10,546 nucleotides of DNA from Collinsella aerofaciens (GTDB taxonomy: Bacteria; Actinomycetota; Coriobacteriia; Coriobacteriales; Coriobacteriaceae). The notes under the pieces are model-generated. The model was not told the DNA's origin. It searched no databases and worked only from the letters and a program-made list of their open reading frames with translations. Location: NCBI GenBank assembly GCA_008671285.1, contig RPYR01000195.1, forward strand, positions 1-10,546, written 5' to 3'. The position numbers and the translations under genes were made by a program. Positions 1-8,414 of this stretch are shown piece after piece. Each line of letters starts with the position of its first letter. The first letter of the stretch is position 1.

Positions 1-1518
1 CTCCAGGCCGGTCAGGCGGCGCAGCTTCATCTCGAGGATGGCCGTGGTATCCTCCTCCTTAAAGCAAAAGCGCTCGATAAAGCGACTGCTGGCCTCGGAG
101 TCAGTCTGCGAGGAGCGGATGATGCTAATGACCTCGTCGATATGGTCAAGGGCCATCAGGTAGCCCTCGAGGATATGCGCGCGGGCCTTGGCCTACTTAA
201 GGTCGAAGCTGGTGCGGCGGGTGACGACGTCGACCTGGTGGTCGATGTAGTGCTGCAGCATCTCGCGCAGGCTCAGGCATTTGGGAACGCCGTTGACGAG
301 TGCCAGGTTGTTGGCGCCAAAGGTCGTCTGCAGCGAGGTGTACTTATACAGGTTGTTGAGCACGACCTGCGGAATGACGCCCTTCTTGAGCTCGATGACC
401 AGACGGATACCCTTCTGGTTGGACTCATCGCGCATATCCGAGATGCCCTCGATGCGCTTGTCGTTGACGAGCTGGGCGATCTTCTCCTGCAGGGTGCCCT
501 TGTTGACCATGTAGGGGATTTCGGTGAAGACCAGGCGGCTGCGACCGGTCTTGGTGGACTCCACGTGCGCCTTGGCACGCACGGTAATGGAGCCGCGGCC
601 GGTCTCGTAGCTCTGCTTAATGCCGGCGCTGCCCATGATGATGGCGCCGGTGGGGAAGTCCGGACCGGGCATGATCTGCATGAGCTCGTCGACGGTGGCG
701 TCGGGGTTGTCGATCAGGTAGCAGGTGGCCTCGATCGCCTCGGCGAGGTTATGCGGGGCGATGTTGGTGGCCATGCCGACGGCGATGCCCTGGCTGCCGT
801 TGACCAGCAGGTTGGGGAAACGTGCAGGCAGTGCCACGGGCTCGGCGAGCGATTCGTCGTAGTTGGGCTGCCAGTCGACGGTATCCTTCTGCAAGTCACG
901 CAACAGTTCCATGGCGGGCTTTGCCAGGCGGCTCTCGGTGTAACGCATGGCCGCCGCGCCGTCGCCGTCGATATTGCCGAAGTTGCCGTGACCGTCGATG
1001 AGCGGCGTGCGCATGGAGAACCACTGCGCCAAGCGGACCATGGCCTCGTAGACCGCGAAATCGCCGTGCGGGTGGTACTTACCGATAACTTCGCCGACCG
1101 TCCACGCCGACTTCTTGTGCGGGCGGTTGGGGTAGATGCCGCTCTCGTTCATCGCGTACAGGATGCGGCGGTGCACCGGCTTTAAGCCGTCGCGCACGTC
1201 CGGCAGGGCGCGCGCCGTGATGACCGACATCGAATACTCGATAAACGACTGCTTCATCTCGCGACCGAACTCCGAAATCTGGAGCTGGCCGCCGTTGATA
1301 TCCTCGCCGGCCGAGGCGCCACGGTCGACTTCGCCAAAGCTCTCCTCGAGCTCGCCGTCGTCGTCCTCTTCCTCGTCATCATCGGCATCGGGGTTATAGG
1401 CGTCAGGATCGCCGTCCTCGCCCTGCTCAGCACGGGCAAGCAGGCGCTTCAGATCATCGGGCATACCGGCATCGCCGGCCTCGCCCATACCCTCGCTATT
1501 GTTGATATCGTCTGCCAC
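1..1518 (-). CDS. gyrA: DNA gyrase subunit A, 3'-truncated by window edge and interrupted by an in-frame amber codon
   Basis: GyrA is the breakage-reunion subunit of the A2B2 gyrase that introduces negative supercoils. Start is GTG at 1516-1518, with the Shine-Dalgarno AGAGGAGG just upstream, 11 bases after the gyrB stop. Residues 1-77 form an unusual acidic extension (an Asp/Glu run at about 46-60). Family sequence begins near residue 87 ([14 protein letters not shown]). The catalytic tyrosine is Tyr193 in [10 protein letters not shown]. The quinolone region reads [14 protein letters not shown], with Phe154 at the E. coli Ser83 position (39 residues before the catalytic Tyr, as in E. coli) and Glu158 at the Asp87 position. 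After residue 441 the frame meets TAG at 193-195, then continues in the same frame with clear GyrA sequence ([15 protein letters not shown] ... LRRLTGLE) to base 1. The TAG therefore replaces a residue normally Lys/Arg. Either this is a sequence error or point mutation, or the product is a 441-residue fragment lacking the C-gate end and the C-terminal pinwheel. Confidence 0.95.
193..195 (-). other. In-frame TAG codon inside gyrA
   Basis: The minus-strand codons read TTC GAC CTT AAG TAG GCC AAG GCC CGC, that is FDLK-stop-AKAR. Homologous GyrA proteins have ELRKAEARAH or similar here, so the stop sits where Lys or Arg is expected, one substitution from AAG. The frame is intact on both sides. 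TAG also ends dnaA, dnaN and rpmH in this window, so it is a normal stop in this organism. Confidence 0.9.
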
Positions 1519-1529
1519 GTTACCTCCTC

Positions 1530-3602
<2,073 letters not shown>

Positions 3603-3609
3603 TTATCGT

Positions 3610-3639
3610 AAAAAAATACCCTCGGGAACGAGGGTATTT
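3610..3639 (-). terminator. Rho-independent terminator between dciA and gyrB
   Basis: A perfect 11-bp inverted repeat (arms 3614-3624 and 3629-3639, loop of 4) reads on the minus strand as AAATACCCTCG, TTCC, CGAGGGTATTT. A run of seven T, shared with the stem end, follows down to 3610. It lies 26 bases after the dciA stop and about 50 bases before the gyrB start. It should end the dnaN-recF-dciA transcript and leave gyrBA dependent on its own promoter or on read-through. The A-run on the other side means plus-strand termination is also conceivable, but there is no plus-strand gene here. Confidence 0.88.
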
Positions 3640-3665
3640 GGCTCTACAAGGCCACCAGATGCGAT

Positions 3666-4229
3666 TTAAGGCTCTTTTTTGCTTTGCACGCCCTTGGCCC
3701 ACTCGGCACTGGCTCTCATGGCGTTCTCGAGGGCCTCGCGCAGTTTTTGGTCTTCGATGGGCGCCACTTGGCGCTCAATCTCGGTGCGCTCGGCCTCGCT
3801 GAGGTCGGCGTGCGGGGCCGGCGGGCGCTCGGTCGTCGCCGGGCGCAGGCGCTCCTTGGCGGCGGGTGGCGTGTGACCGGGCGCGGTGGTTTTGAACACC
3901 AGGCCGTCCACATGCGCACCGGCGCGCTCCATGCGCGCGCGAATGATCTCGCGCAACAGCGTCATTTCCTGCGTCCACGAGGGCGAGTCGAGATATACCA
4001 GCAACTCATTGGACTCGGGCAGGTAACGCAGCCCCGTCACATGCCGCCCCTCGCGCGTGCCCGAGCACACCGCGTTCCACGCGCGATAGACCGCGCGCGA
4101 CTCCTCGGCAGCCTCCATCTGCGCACGGCGCTCAGGGGTCGCAGCCGCCAGGATGCGTTGGCGCTCTGCGTTTAAAAATCCACTGAAGGCGACCGTTTCG
4201 CTCTCGCGCTCGTAATTAGCACGTCTCAC
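3666..4229 (-). CDS. dciA: DciA-like DUF721 protein (helicase loader/operator family)
   Basis: This 187-residue protein carries a DUF721-type core at about residues 47-112. The core has the conserved opening Trp51 (AWNAVCSGTREGRHVTGL), an alternating hydrophobic strand (NELLVYLDSPSW) and a following helix (TQEMTLLREIIRARM). DciA proteins interact with the replicative helicase DnaB and are the usual loader where DnaC/DnaI is absent; that role is taken from the family. The tail (about 115-187) is Pro- then charge-rich and probably disordered with a terminal helix. Start is GTG at 4227-4229, which overlaps the last 14 bases of recF in another frame and suggests translational coupling; only a weak AGGTGG lies upstream. 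The position between recF and gyrB is typical of actinobacteria. Function is inferred from family and position; sequence identity in this family is low. Confidence 0.85.
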   Translation of the reverse strand: MRRANYERESETVAFSGFLNAERQRILAAATPERRAQMEAAEESRAVYRAWNAVCSGTREGRHVTGLRYLPESNELLVYLDSPSWTQEMTLLREIIRARMERAGAHVDGLVFKTTAPGHTPPAAKERLRPATTERPPAPHADLSEAERTEIERQVAPIEDQKLREALENAMRASAEWAKGVQSKKEP

Positions 4230-5322
4230 CCATGCTCACCACCTTGGCTCGATCAAGCAGGTCATCGGTAAAATACCCCAGGTTGGTCGTGGTTATGACC
4301 GTCTGGATATCATCGCCGATCAGCCGCAGAAAAGCGCCGCGTCGGTCGCCGTCGAGCTCGCTCATCACGTCGTCCAAAAGCAGCAGTGGGGCGGTGCCCA
4401 GGACATCGCGAGCCACGGCCACCTCCGCCACCTTCCAGGCCAAAACCAACGTCCGCTGCTGACCTTGGCTGGCAAATGAACGGGCGGATCGACCCGCCAC
4501 GGCAAACTCAATCTCATCGCGATGCGGTCCCACCAACGTCACGCCGCGGCGAATTTCCTCGTCGGCGTGCTCATCAAGGGCAGCCAGCATGCGCTCGTAC
4601 GCCCAGTCCTTCAGCTCTTCGCGATCCTCGACCTGGGGCAAATCCCCCAGCGTGGACGCATAGGTCACGTTGGCGGCCTCGCCGGACGCCACTTGCCCGT
4701 AGGCAGTGTGCACATGGCCCGCCAGCCGGTCGAGCAGGGCCAACCGGTGCACGAGCAGGGCCGAGCCCGCGCGGGCAATCGAATCGTTCCACGCGCCGAG
4801 CATCTCGCGGCAGCACCAGGCCTCCTTGAGCAAGGCGTTACGCTGGGTCACGCAGCGCCCATAGGTGCTCGCAAGATCGGCATAGCGTGCGCTCAGTTGC
4901 ATGCCAAAGTCATCGAGGGCGGCACGGCGCACACTGGCGCCTCGCTTAACCATGTCCAGATGGTCGGGGCAAAACAGCACGCTCGGCAGGACCCCGCGCA
5001 CACCGGCGGCAGAGCATCTCTTGCCGTTGCGGCTAAACGAGCGCTTACCGTCCTCCGCGCTCAATCCCATATCAAGCACGCGGCCGTCGCCCTCGAGCCT
5101 CAGCTCAACCTTGCACGAGTCCGCGCCGTCATGGACGAGCTCGGCGGCGGTCGGATGCCTAAACGAGGCGCCGCTCGTCAGCAGCTGCAGCGCCTCTATG
5201 AGATTGGTCTTTCCCGCCGCGTTGGGTCCCGCAAGTATCGTCACGCCCTCGTCCAGGGCAAGGCGATAGCTATCGAAGCTGCGGTAGTGCGCGACGGAAA
5301 GATCGCGGGCGAACATGGTCAT
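4216..5322 (-). CDS. recF: DNA replication/repair ATPase RecF
   Basis: RecF is an SMC-like ABC ATPase that, with RecO and RecR, loads RecA onto gapped DNA and helps restart stalled forks. The 368-residue reading from ATG 5320-5322 gives MTMFARDLSVAHYRSF, a normal RecF N-terminus and length. A second ATG two codons later (5314-5316) is equally possible. Walker A is GPNAAGKTN (32-40), the ABC signature is SFASQGQQR (282-290), and Walker B is LLLLDDVMSELD (313-324). The open frame extends upstream over the dnaN 3' end, but that part is Arg/Ser/Pro-rich shadow sequence. No clear Shine-Dalgarno is seen. The start lies 10 bases after the dnaN stop, so coupling is likely. The stop overlaps dciA by 14 bases. 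Confidence 0.97.
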   Translation of the reverse strand: MTMFARDLSVAHYRSFDSYRLALDEGVTILAGPNAAGKTNLIEALQLLTSGASFRHPTAAELVHDGADSCKVELRLEGDGRVLDMGLSAEDGKRSFSRNGKRCSAAGVRGVLPSVLFCPDHLDMVKRGASVRRAALDDFGMQLSARYADLASTYGRCVTQRNALLKEAWCCREMLGAWNDSIARAGSALLVHRLALLDRLAGHVHTAYGQVASGEAANVTYASTLGDLPQVEDREELKDWAYERMLAALDEHADEEIRRGVTLVGPHRDEIEFAVAGRSARSFASQGQQRTLVLAWKVAEVAVARDVLGTAPLLLLDDVMSELDGDRRGAFLRLIGDDIQTVITTTNLGYFTDDLLDRAKVVSMGETC

Positions 5323-5332
5323 AGGGCGGTTG

Positions 5333-6436
5333 CTAGATGCGGACCGGCATGACCAGGTACAGGTAGTTGATCTTGTCGTAGGACTTGAAGATGCCCGCCT
5401 GCGAGTAGCTCTTGAGCTCCAGCGTGATCTCCTTCTCCTTGGACAGGGCATTGAGGCAGCCGAAGATGTAGTGGTAGTTGAAGGCGATGGTACCCGACTC
5501 GCCCTTGGCCTCGACATCGATCGTCTCCTGCGCCAGATCCTGGTCGTTGGAGATGGAAGACAGGCCCATCTGCCCGTTCTCGACGTCGATCTCGAACTTG
5601 ACGGCGGGGTTGGCGCTCGCGATAACGGCAACACGCTTGAGGGCGGCATTGAAGGCGGCGACGTCGATCTTGACGCTCGTCACGCACGAATCGGGGATGA
5701 GCTGCTTGTAGTTGGGGTACACGCCCTCGATGCGGCGCGACACGTAGGTGGTGTTGCCGGCCTCGAAGACGACCTGGGTGTCGGTAGCCCCGATCATGAT
5801 GGTCGCCTGGCTGGCCATGATGTTCAGCGCGTCGTTAAAGGCGTCGGCCGGAACGTTGAGTTCAAAGGAACCCTCGAGAGTCGAGGTCTCGACCTGCGTA
5901 TCGCACACGGCCAAGCGGAAGGAATCGGTCGCCACCAGGCGCACGGTGTTGTTCTCGACCTTCATGTGCACGCCACCCAGAATGGGGCGGGCCTTGTCGG
6001 TCGAGGTGACGCGCCACACGCGGCCGACCATTTCGGACAAGATATCGGTCGGCAGCTCCACGGCACTCTCGATGGCATAGGCCGGAAACTCGGGGAAGTC
6101 ATTGACATCGAGCGTGTTCAGGCGGAAAGAGCTCTTCTCGCAACCAATCAGCACCTGGCGCTCGGACAGCTCAAAGGTGACCGGGGCATCGGGGAGGGTC
6201 TTGGTGATATTGGAGAGCATCTTACAGGGGATAACCATCTCGCCCTCTTCTTCGACATGCGCCGCGATGCGATGACGGATCGAGATGGTGTAGTTAGAGG
6301 TCTGGAATTCCAAGATGCCGTCTTGGGCCTTAACGAGCACGCCCGACAGGATGGGAAGGGTGGATGCCGAAGCGACACCCTTCATAACGACGCCGATGGC
6401 TTGTGTAAGCGAGCTCTGGCTGACGGTGAACTTCAT
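5333..6436 (-). CDS. dnaN: DNA polymerase III sliding clamp (beta subunit)
   Basis: The beta clamp is a ring-shaped dimer that tethers polymerase III and other clamp-binding proteins to DNA. The 367-residue product starts MKFTVSQSSLTQAIG, has the family segment ASTLPILSGVLV near residue 24, an internal Arg-rich turn (SRRIEGVYPNYKQLIP), and the hallmark C-terminus YLYLVMPVRI. Length is standard. Start ATG 6434-6436 is preceded by GAAAGG at about ten bases. It ends in TAG, ten bases before recF. A 238-base origin-like segment separates it from dnaA. That segment may carry a dnaN promoter, since the DNA just upstream of dnaN is strongly AT-rich, but I could not assign hexamers with confidence. 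Confidence 0.98.
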   Translation of the reverse strand: MKFTVSQSSLTQAIGVVMKGVASASTLPILSGVLVKAQDGILEFQTSNYTISIRHRIAAHVEEEGEMVIPCKMLSNITKTLPDAPVTFELSERQVLIGCEKSSFRLNTLDVNDFPEFPAYAIESAVELPTDILSEMVGRVWRVTSTDKARPILGGVHMKVENNTVRLVATDSFRLAVCDTQVETSTLEGSFELNVPADAFNDALNIMASQATIMIGATDTQVVFEAGNTTYVSRRIEGVYPNYKQLIPDSCVTSVKIDVAAFNAALKRVAVIASANPAVKFEIDVENGQMGLSSISNDQDLAQETIDVEAKGESGTIAFNYHYIFGCLNALSKEKEITLELKSYSQAGIFKSYDKINYLYLVMPVRI

Positions 6437-6454
6437 CTTTTAATACCTTTCTAT

Positions 6455-6468
6455 AGATATAAATATCT
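6455..6468. repeat. AT-rich inverted repeat upstream of dnaN
   Basis: AGATAT and ATATCT are perfect complements separated by AA, giving a 14-base dyad 18 bases upstream of the dnaN start codon. It could be an operator or a chance product of the AT-rich tract. Confidence 0.45.
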
Positions 6469-6483
6469 TAATAATAGTAATAG
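6469..6483 (+). promoter_or_regulatory. Candidate DnaA-trio array
   Basis: The plus strand reads TAA TAA TAG TAA TAG, five consecutive triplets fitting the DnaA-trio pattern (3'-[G/A]A[T/A]-5'). Twelve bases further 3' lies TGTTGATTA in the TGTGGATAA-like orientation, so trios and box have the same relative order and polarity as in the Bacillus subtilis basal unwinding system. DnaA filaments are thought to grip single-stranded trios during melting. The spacer is longer than in Bacillus and not strongly GC-rich. Confidence 0.6.
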
Positions 6484-6495
6484 CACTGACGAAAC

Positions 6496-6504
6496 TGTTG
6501 ATTA
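6496..6504 (-). promoter_or_regulatory. Candidate DnaA box next to the trio array
   Basis: TGTTGATTA is the complement of TAATCAACA, which matches TTATCCACA at 7 of 9 positions. Its orientation and closeness to the trio array make it more credible than an isolated match. Confidence 0.45.
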
Positions 6505-6566
6505 CTCCCAAAGACGCAGGTCAGACCCAGAAAGAGAATCGACAGCAACCTGTGTGCAACGGGGGT

Positions 6567-6586
6567 GGTTTTCCACGTTCAAAACC
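6567..6586. repeat. 20-bp imperfect dyad overlapping a DnaA-box-like 9-mer
   Basis: Arms GGTTTT (6567-6572) and AAAACC (6581-6586) share their centre with the palindrome ACGT (6575-6578), giving 16 of 20 symmetric positions. TTTTCCACG at 6569-6577 matches the DnaA box at 7 of 9. This could be an operator or part of an origin box cluster. Confidence 0.45.
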
Positions 6587-6599
6587 TGCGCAAAACTTT
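6575..6599 (+). repeat. 25-base element shared with the second origin segment (copy 1)
   Basis: This direct repeat matches 9840-9864 at 21 of 25 positions, including the exact core TTCAAAACCTG and the shared end AAAACTTT. The copies lie in the two non-coding segments that flank dnaA and its upstream partner gene. Confidence 0.75.
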
Positions 6600-6621
6600 T
6601 CACCACCGCGGGTTGGGTTTT

Positions 6622-6666
6622 AGACACCTTATGCCCATGGTTTCGACAAGTTTCCAACAGGTGTCT
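6622..6666. repeat. Inverted repeat just downstream of dnaA
   Basis: AGACACCT (6622-6629) and AGGTGTCT (6659-6666) are perfect 8-base complements around a 29-base loop containing TTTCGACAA (6641-6649) and TTTCCAACA (6651-6659). On the minus strand it begins about nine bases after the dnaA stop, but it has no T-run after it, so it does not look like a standard terminator. Confidence 0.5.
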
Positions 6667-6674
6667 CTATTTCC

Positions 6675-8399
6675 CTACGAGCGCAGTGTAATTTTATCGC
6701 GCAGCGATTTGAGGTCTTCGGTGACGGTACGGTCTTCCTGGATCATCTTCTGGACCTTTTTGTAGCTCGTGCTGACGGTCGAGTGGTTGCGGTTGCCAAA
6801 TTCGGCGCCCACCGCCGTGGTCGTCATCTCGCACATCTCGATGGCCAGGTAGATAGCGATATGGCGTGCTTTGGCGATATTGGCGTTGCGACGCGGGCCG
6901 ATGAGCTCCTCGTGCGTCACGCCGTACTGCTCTTCGATGACGGACTGAACCGTCTGGACGTTGATCTTTTTGGCCGATGTGTCGAAGTACTGGCTGGCGA
7001 TGGCGTCGATATCGTCAAAGGTGAGCTCCCCGCCCTCGCGCTCGCGGTCGCCCGCCTCGCCGGCGCAGCGCTCGCAAAAGCTCTCGAGTTCGCGGATGTT
7101 GGTGCCCGAGACCTCGGCCATGTGTTTAAAGTGCTCGTCGGTCAGGTGTCCGCCGTCGCCCCCATAGGCCGCCAGCAGCGAGTCGTCGCCTGCCTCGGGA
7201 GCGGCGACGATGGTGTTCTCGTAATAGCGCTGCAAGATCTTGTATTTCATCTCGTAGCTGGGCTCTGCGACCAGGCAGAGCATGCCGGCGTTGAAGCGGC
7301 TGGTCAGACGCTCGTCCATGCTCAGGTCCTTGGGGGCACGGTCTGCCGCGATGACGACCTTCTTGTTGTTGCGGATGAACTCGTCCATGAGCTGGAAAAA
7401 GTAGTCCACGCTCGCGCGCTTGCCGATGATGTTTTGGATGTCATCGATGATGAGCACGTCCACGCCGTGGTACGCCTGCATGATGGGGGCGTTGCTCTTC
7501 TTTTGGCGGTCGAACTCGGTCATCAGGTCGTCCAGATATGCCTGGGAGTTGGCATACTTGACCTTGATCTCGGGCGACTTCTCGGCGAGCTCGTTTTTGA
7601 TGGCAAGCAGCAGGTGCGTCTTGCCCAGGCCCGATTTGCCGTAGATGAACAGTGATGTGCATGTGCCGCGCTCGTCCGCGAGGGCGGCAAACTTGAGTGC
7701 CGAGCGATAGGCATGGCTGTTTTCGGGGCCGTAGACAAAGTTCTCAAAGGTAAATTTTGAGTTCGCGGCGAGCGGGGCTCCATCCGTATTCTGCTCGGCC
7801 GGCACGGTCGGCGCCGGTATGGGTGAAGCGGGGGTCGCAGCTTGCGTGGATTTAGTCGGCGCTCCGCCCTTCATCTGGTTCATCATGCGACGAAAATCAT
7901 CGGCCGAGAGCGTGTTCTTGATTGCAATGCCCGAATCCGCGCCCGCCGCTGCGTCGTGAGCGATAGGCATGTGCGTGACGGGTGCGTTCGTTGACGTCGC
8001 CGCCGCGGTCGGCAACGGTGCCATGGTTTCACGGGAAACATCGCTGTGCTGGTGCTCGATTGTCGGCACGTCGCCTGCGGAGGTCGGTGCCGCCGGGGAA
8101 GCGGCGGGAGCCGTGGCGGGCGCCGTCGCGGCAGCGGATTCCGTTGCGGCGCCTTGCGGTGCCACGATGTCGAGCGCGATCGGTGCAAAGGCGATTTCTT
8201 CCAGATAGGCCTCAATAGTCGGCTGATGCTTTTTGAGCTGCGCGATGGCAAAGCGCGAGGGGGCCTCGATCGTGAGCGTATCTTCGGTCAGGCTTATGGC
8301 CCGCGATTGCCCCAGCATGTTGATGAGGCGTGCATCTTGGCCGTCGCGCTGGCAAAAGGCGATGGCATCCCCCAGGATGATGCTTGCTTCCTCGTCCAC
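6675..8399 (-). CDS. dnaA: Chromosomal replication initiator DnaA
   Basis: DnaA is the AAA+ protein that binds origin boxes, melts the origin and recruits the helicase. The 574-residue product has domain I (about 1-80), a long Ala/Pro/Thr-rich linker domain II (about 82-212), the AAA+ domain III and the DNA-binding domain IV. Walker A is YGKSGLGKTHL (253-263), Walker B is VLIIDDIQ (315-322), the sensor I strand is VVIAADRAPKDL, the arginine-finger region is ERLTSRF (363-369) and sensor II is GTNIRELES (432-440). The box-recognition motif reads FGNRNHSTV (534-542), with Asn where DnaA normally has Asp (RDHTTV). Two loops after domain III (about 398-417 and 445-457) are Gly/Glu-rich. Start GTG 8397-8399 follows GGGAGAG by about five bases. 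It is only 15 bases from the upstream ATPase gene, leaving little room for a private promoter. It ends in TAG. Confidence 0.98.
   Translation of the reverse strand: MDEEASIILGDAIAFCQRDGQDARLINMLGQSRAISLTEDTLTIEAPSRFAIAQLKKHQPTIEAYLEEIAFAPIALDIVAPQGAATESAAATAPATAPAASPAAPTSAGDVPTIEHQHSDVSRETMAPLPTAAATSTNAPVTHMPIAHDAAAGADSGIAIKNTLSADDFRRMMNQMKGGAPTKSTQAATPASPIPAPTVPAEQNTDGAPLAANSKFTFENFVYGPENSHAYRSALKFAALADERGTCTSLFIYGKSGLGKTHLLLAIKNELAEKSPEIKVKYANSQAYLDDLMTEFDRQKKSNAPIMQAYHGVDVLIIDDIQNIIGKRASVDYFFQLMDEFIRNNKKVVIAADRAPKDLSMDERLTSRFNAGMLCLVAEPSYEMKYKILQRYYENTIVAAPEAGDDSLLAAYGGDGGHLTDEHFKHMAEVSGTNIRELESFCERCAGEAGDREREGGELTFDDIDAIASQYFDTSAKKINVQTVQSVIEEQYGVTHEELIGPRRNANIAKARHIAIYLAIEMCEMTTTAVGAEFGNRNHSTVSTSYKKVQKMIQEDRTVTEDLKSLRDKITLRS
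8025..8040. promoter_or_regulatory. parS: parS centromere-like ParB-binding site inside dnaA
   Basis: The minus strand reads TGTTTCCCGTGAAACC, matching the widely conserved parS sequence TGTTTCACGTGAAACA at 14 of 16 positions. In the dnaA frame it encodes VSRET, the peptide typically produced when parS lies in a gene, here embedded in the otherwise Ala/Pro/Thr-rich domain II linker. parS sites cluster near origins and load ParB for chromosome segregation. Binding is inferred; one mismatch is in the central half and one at the edge. Confidence 0.72.
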
Positions 8400-8414
8400 T
8401 GTCTCTCCCGTTCT

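Larger units (their letters stand above)
6438..6483. promoter_or_regulatory. AT-rich tract, candidate DNA unwinding element
   Basis: By count, 39 of the first 45 bases are A or T, in a genome whose genes are clearly GC-rich. It sits between the dnaN start and box-like 9-mers, as the unwinding element does in Bacillus-type origins. It also contains the dnaN ribosome site and possibly a dnaN promoter, so part of the AT bias could have that cause. Confidence 0.6.
6437..6674. other. Putative oriC segment 1 (dnaN-dnaA intergenic)
   Basis: This non-coding stretch of 238 bases has a layout like a bacterial unwinding region. From left to right it holds an AT-rich tract (6438-6483) ending in five TA(A/G) triplets, a box-like TGTTGATTA (6496), a 20-bp dyad (6567-6586) overlapping TTTTCCACG, a 25-base element shared with the other side of the dnaA region (6575-6599), and an 8-bp inverted repeat enclosing TTTCGACAA and TTTCCAACA (6622-6666). 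No exact TTATCCACA was found by eye. Origin function is inferred from position and this arrangement. Confidence 0.7.

Noticed and set aside
193..195. Genome-wide TAG reassignment to explain the gyrA amber
   Set aside because: dnaA, dnaN and rpmH end in TAG at the expected family C-terminus, so TAG acts as a normal stop here.
5323..5649. N-terminal extension of recF overlapping dnaN
   Set aside because: The extra residues are Arg/Ser/Pro-rich shadow of dnaN, and RecF homology and normal length begin at the ATG near 5322.
5315..6691. Long plus-strand open frame of 458 codons opposite dnaN
   Set aside because: It is antisense to a full-length dnaN and crosses the intergenic origin segment. It has no recognisable domain.
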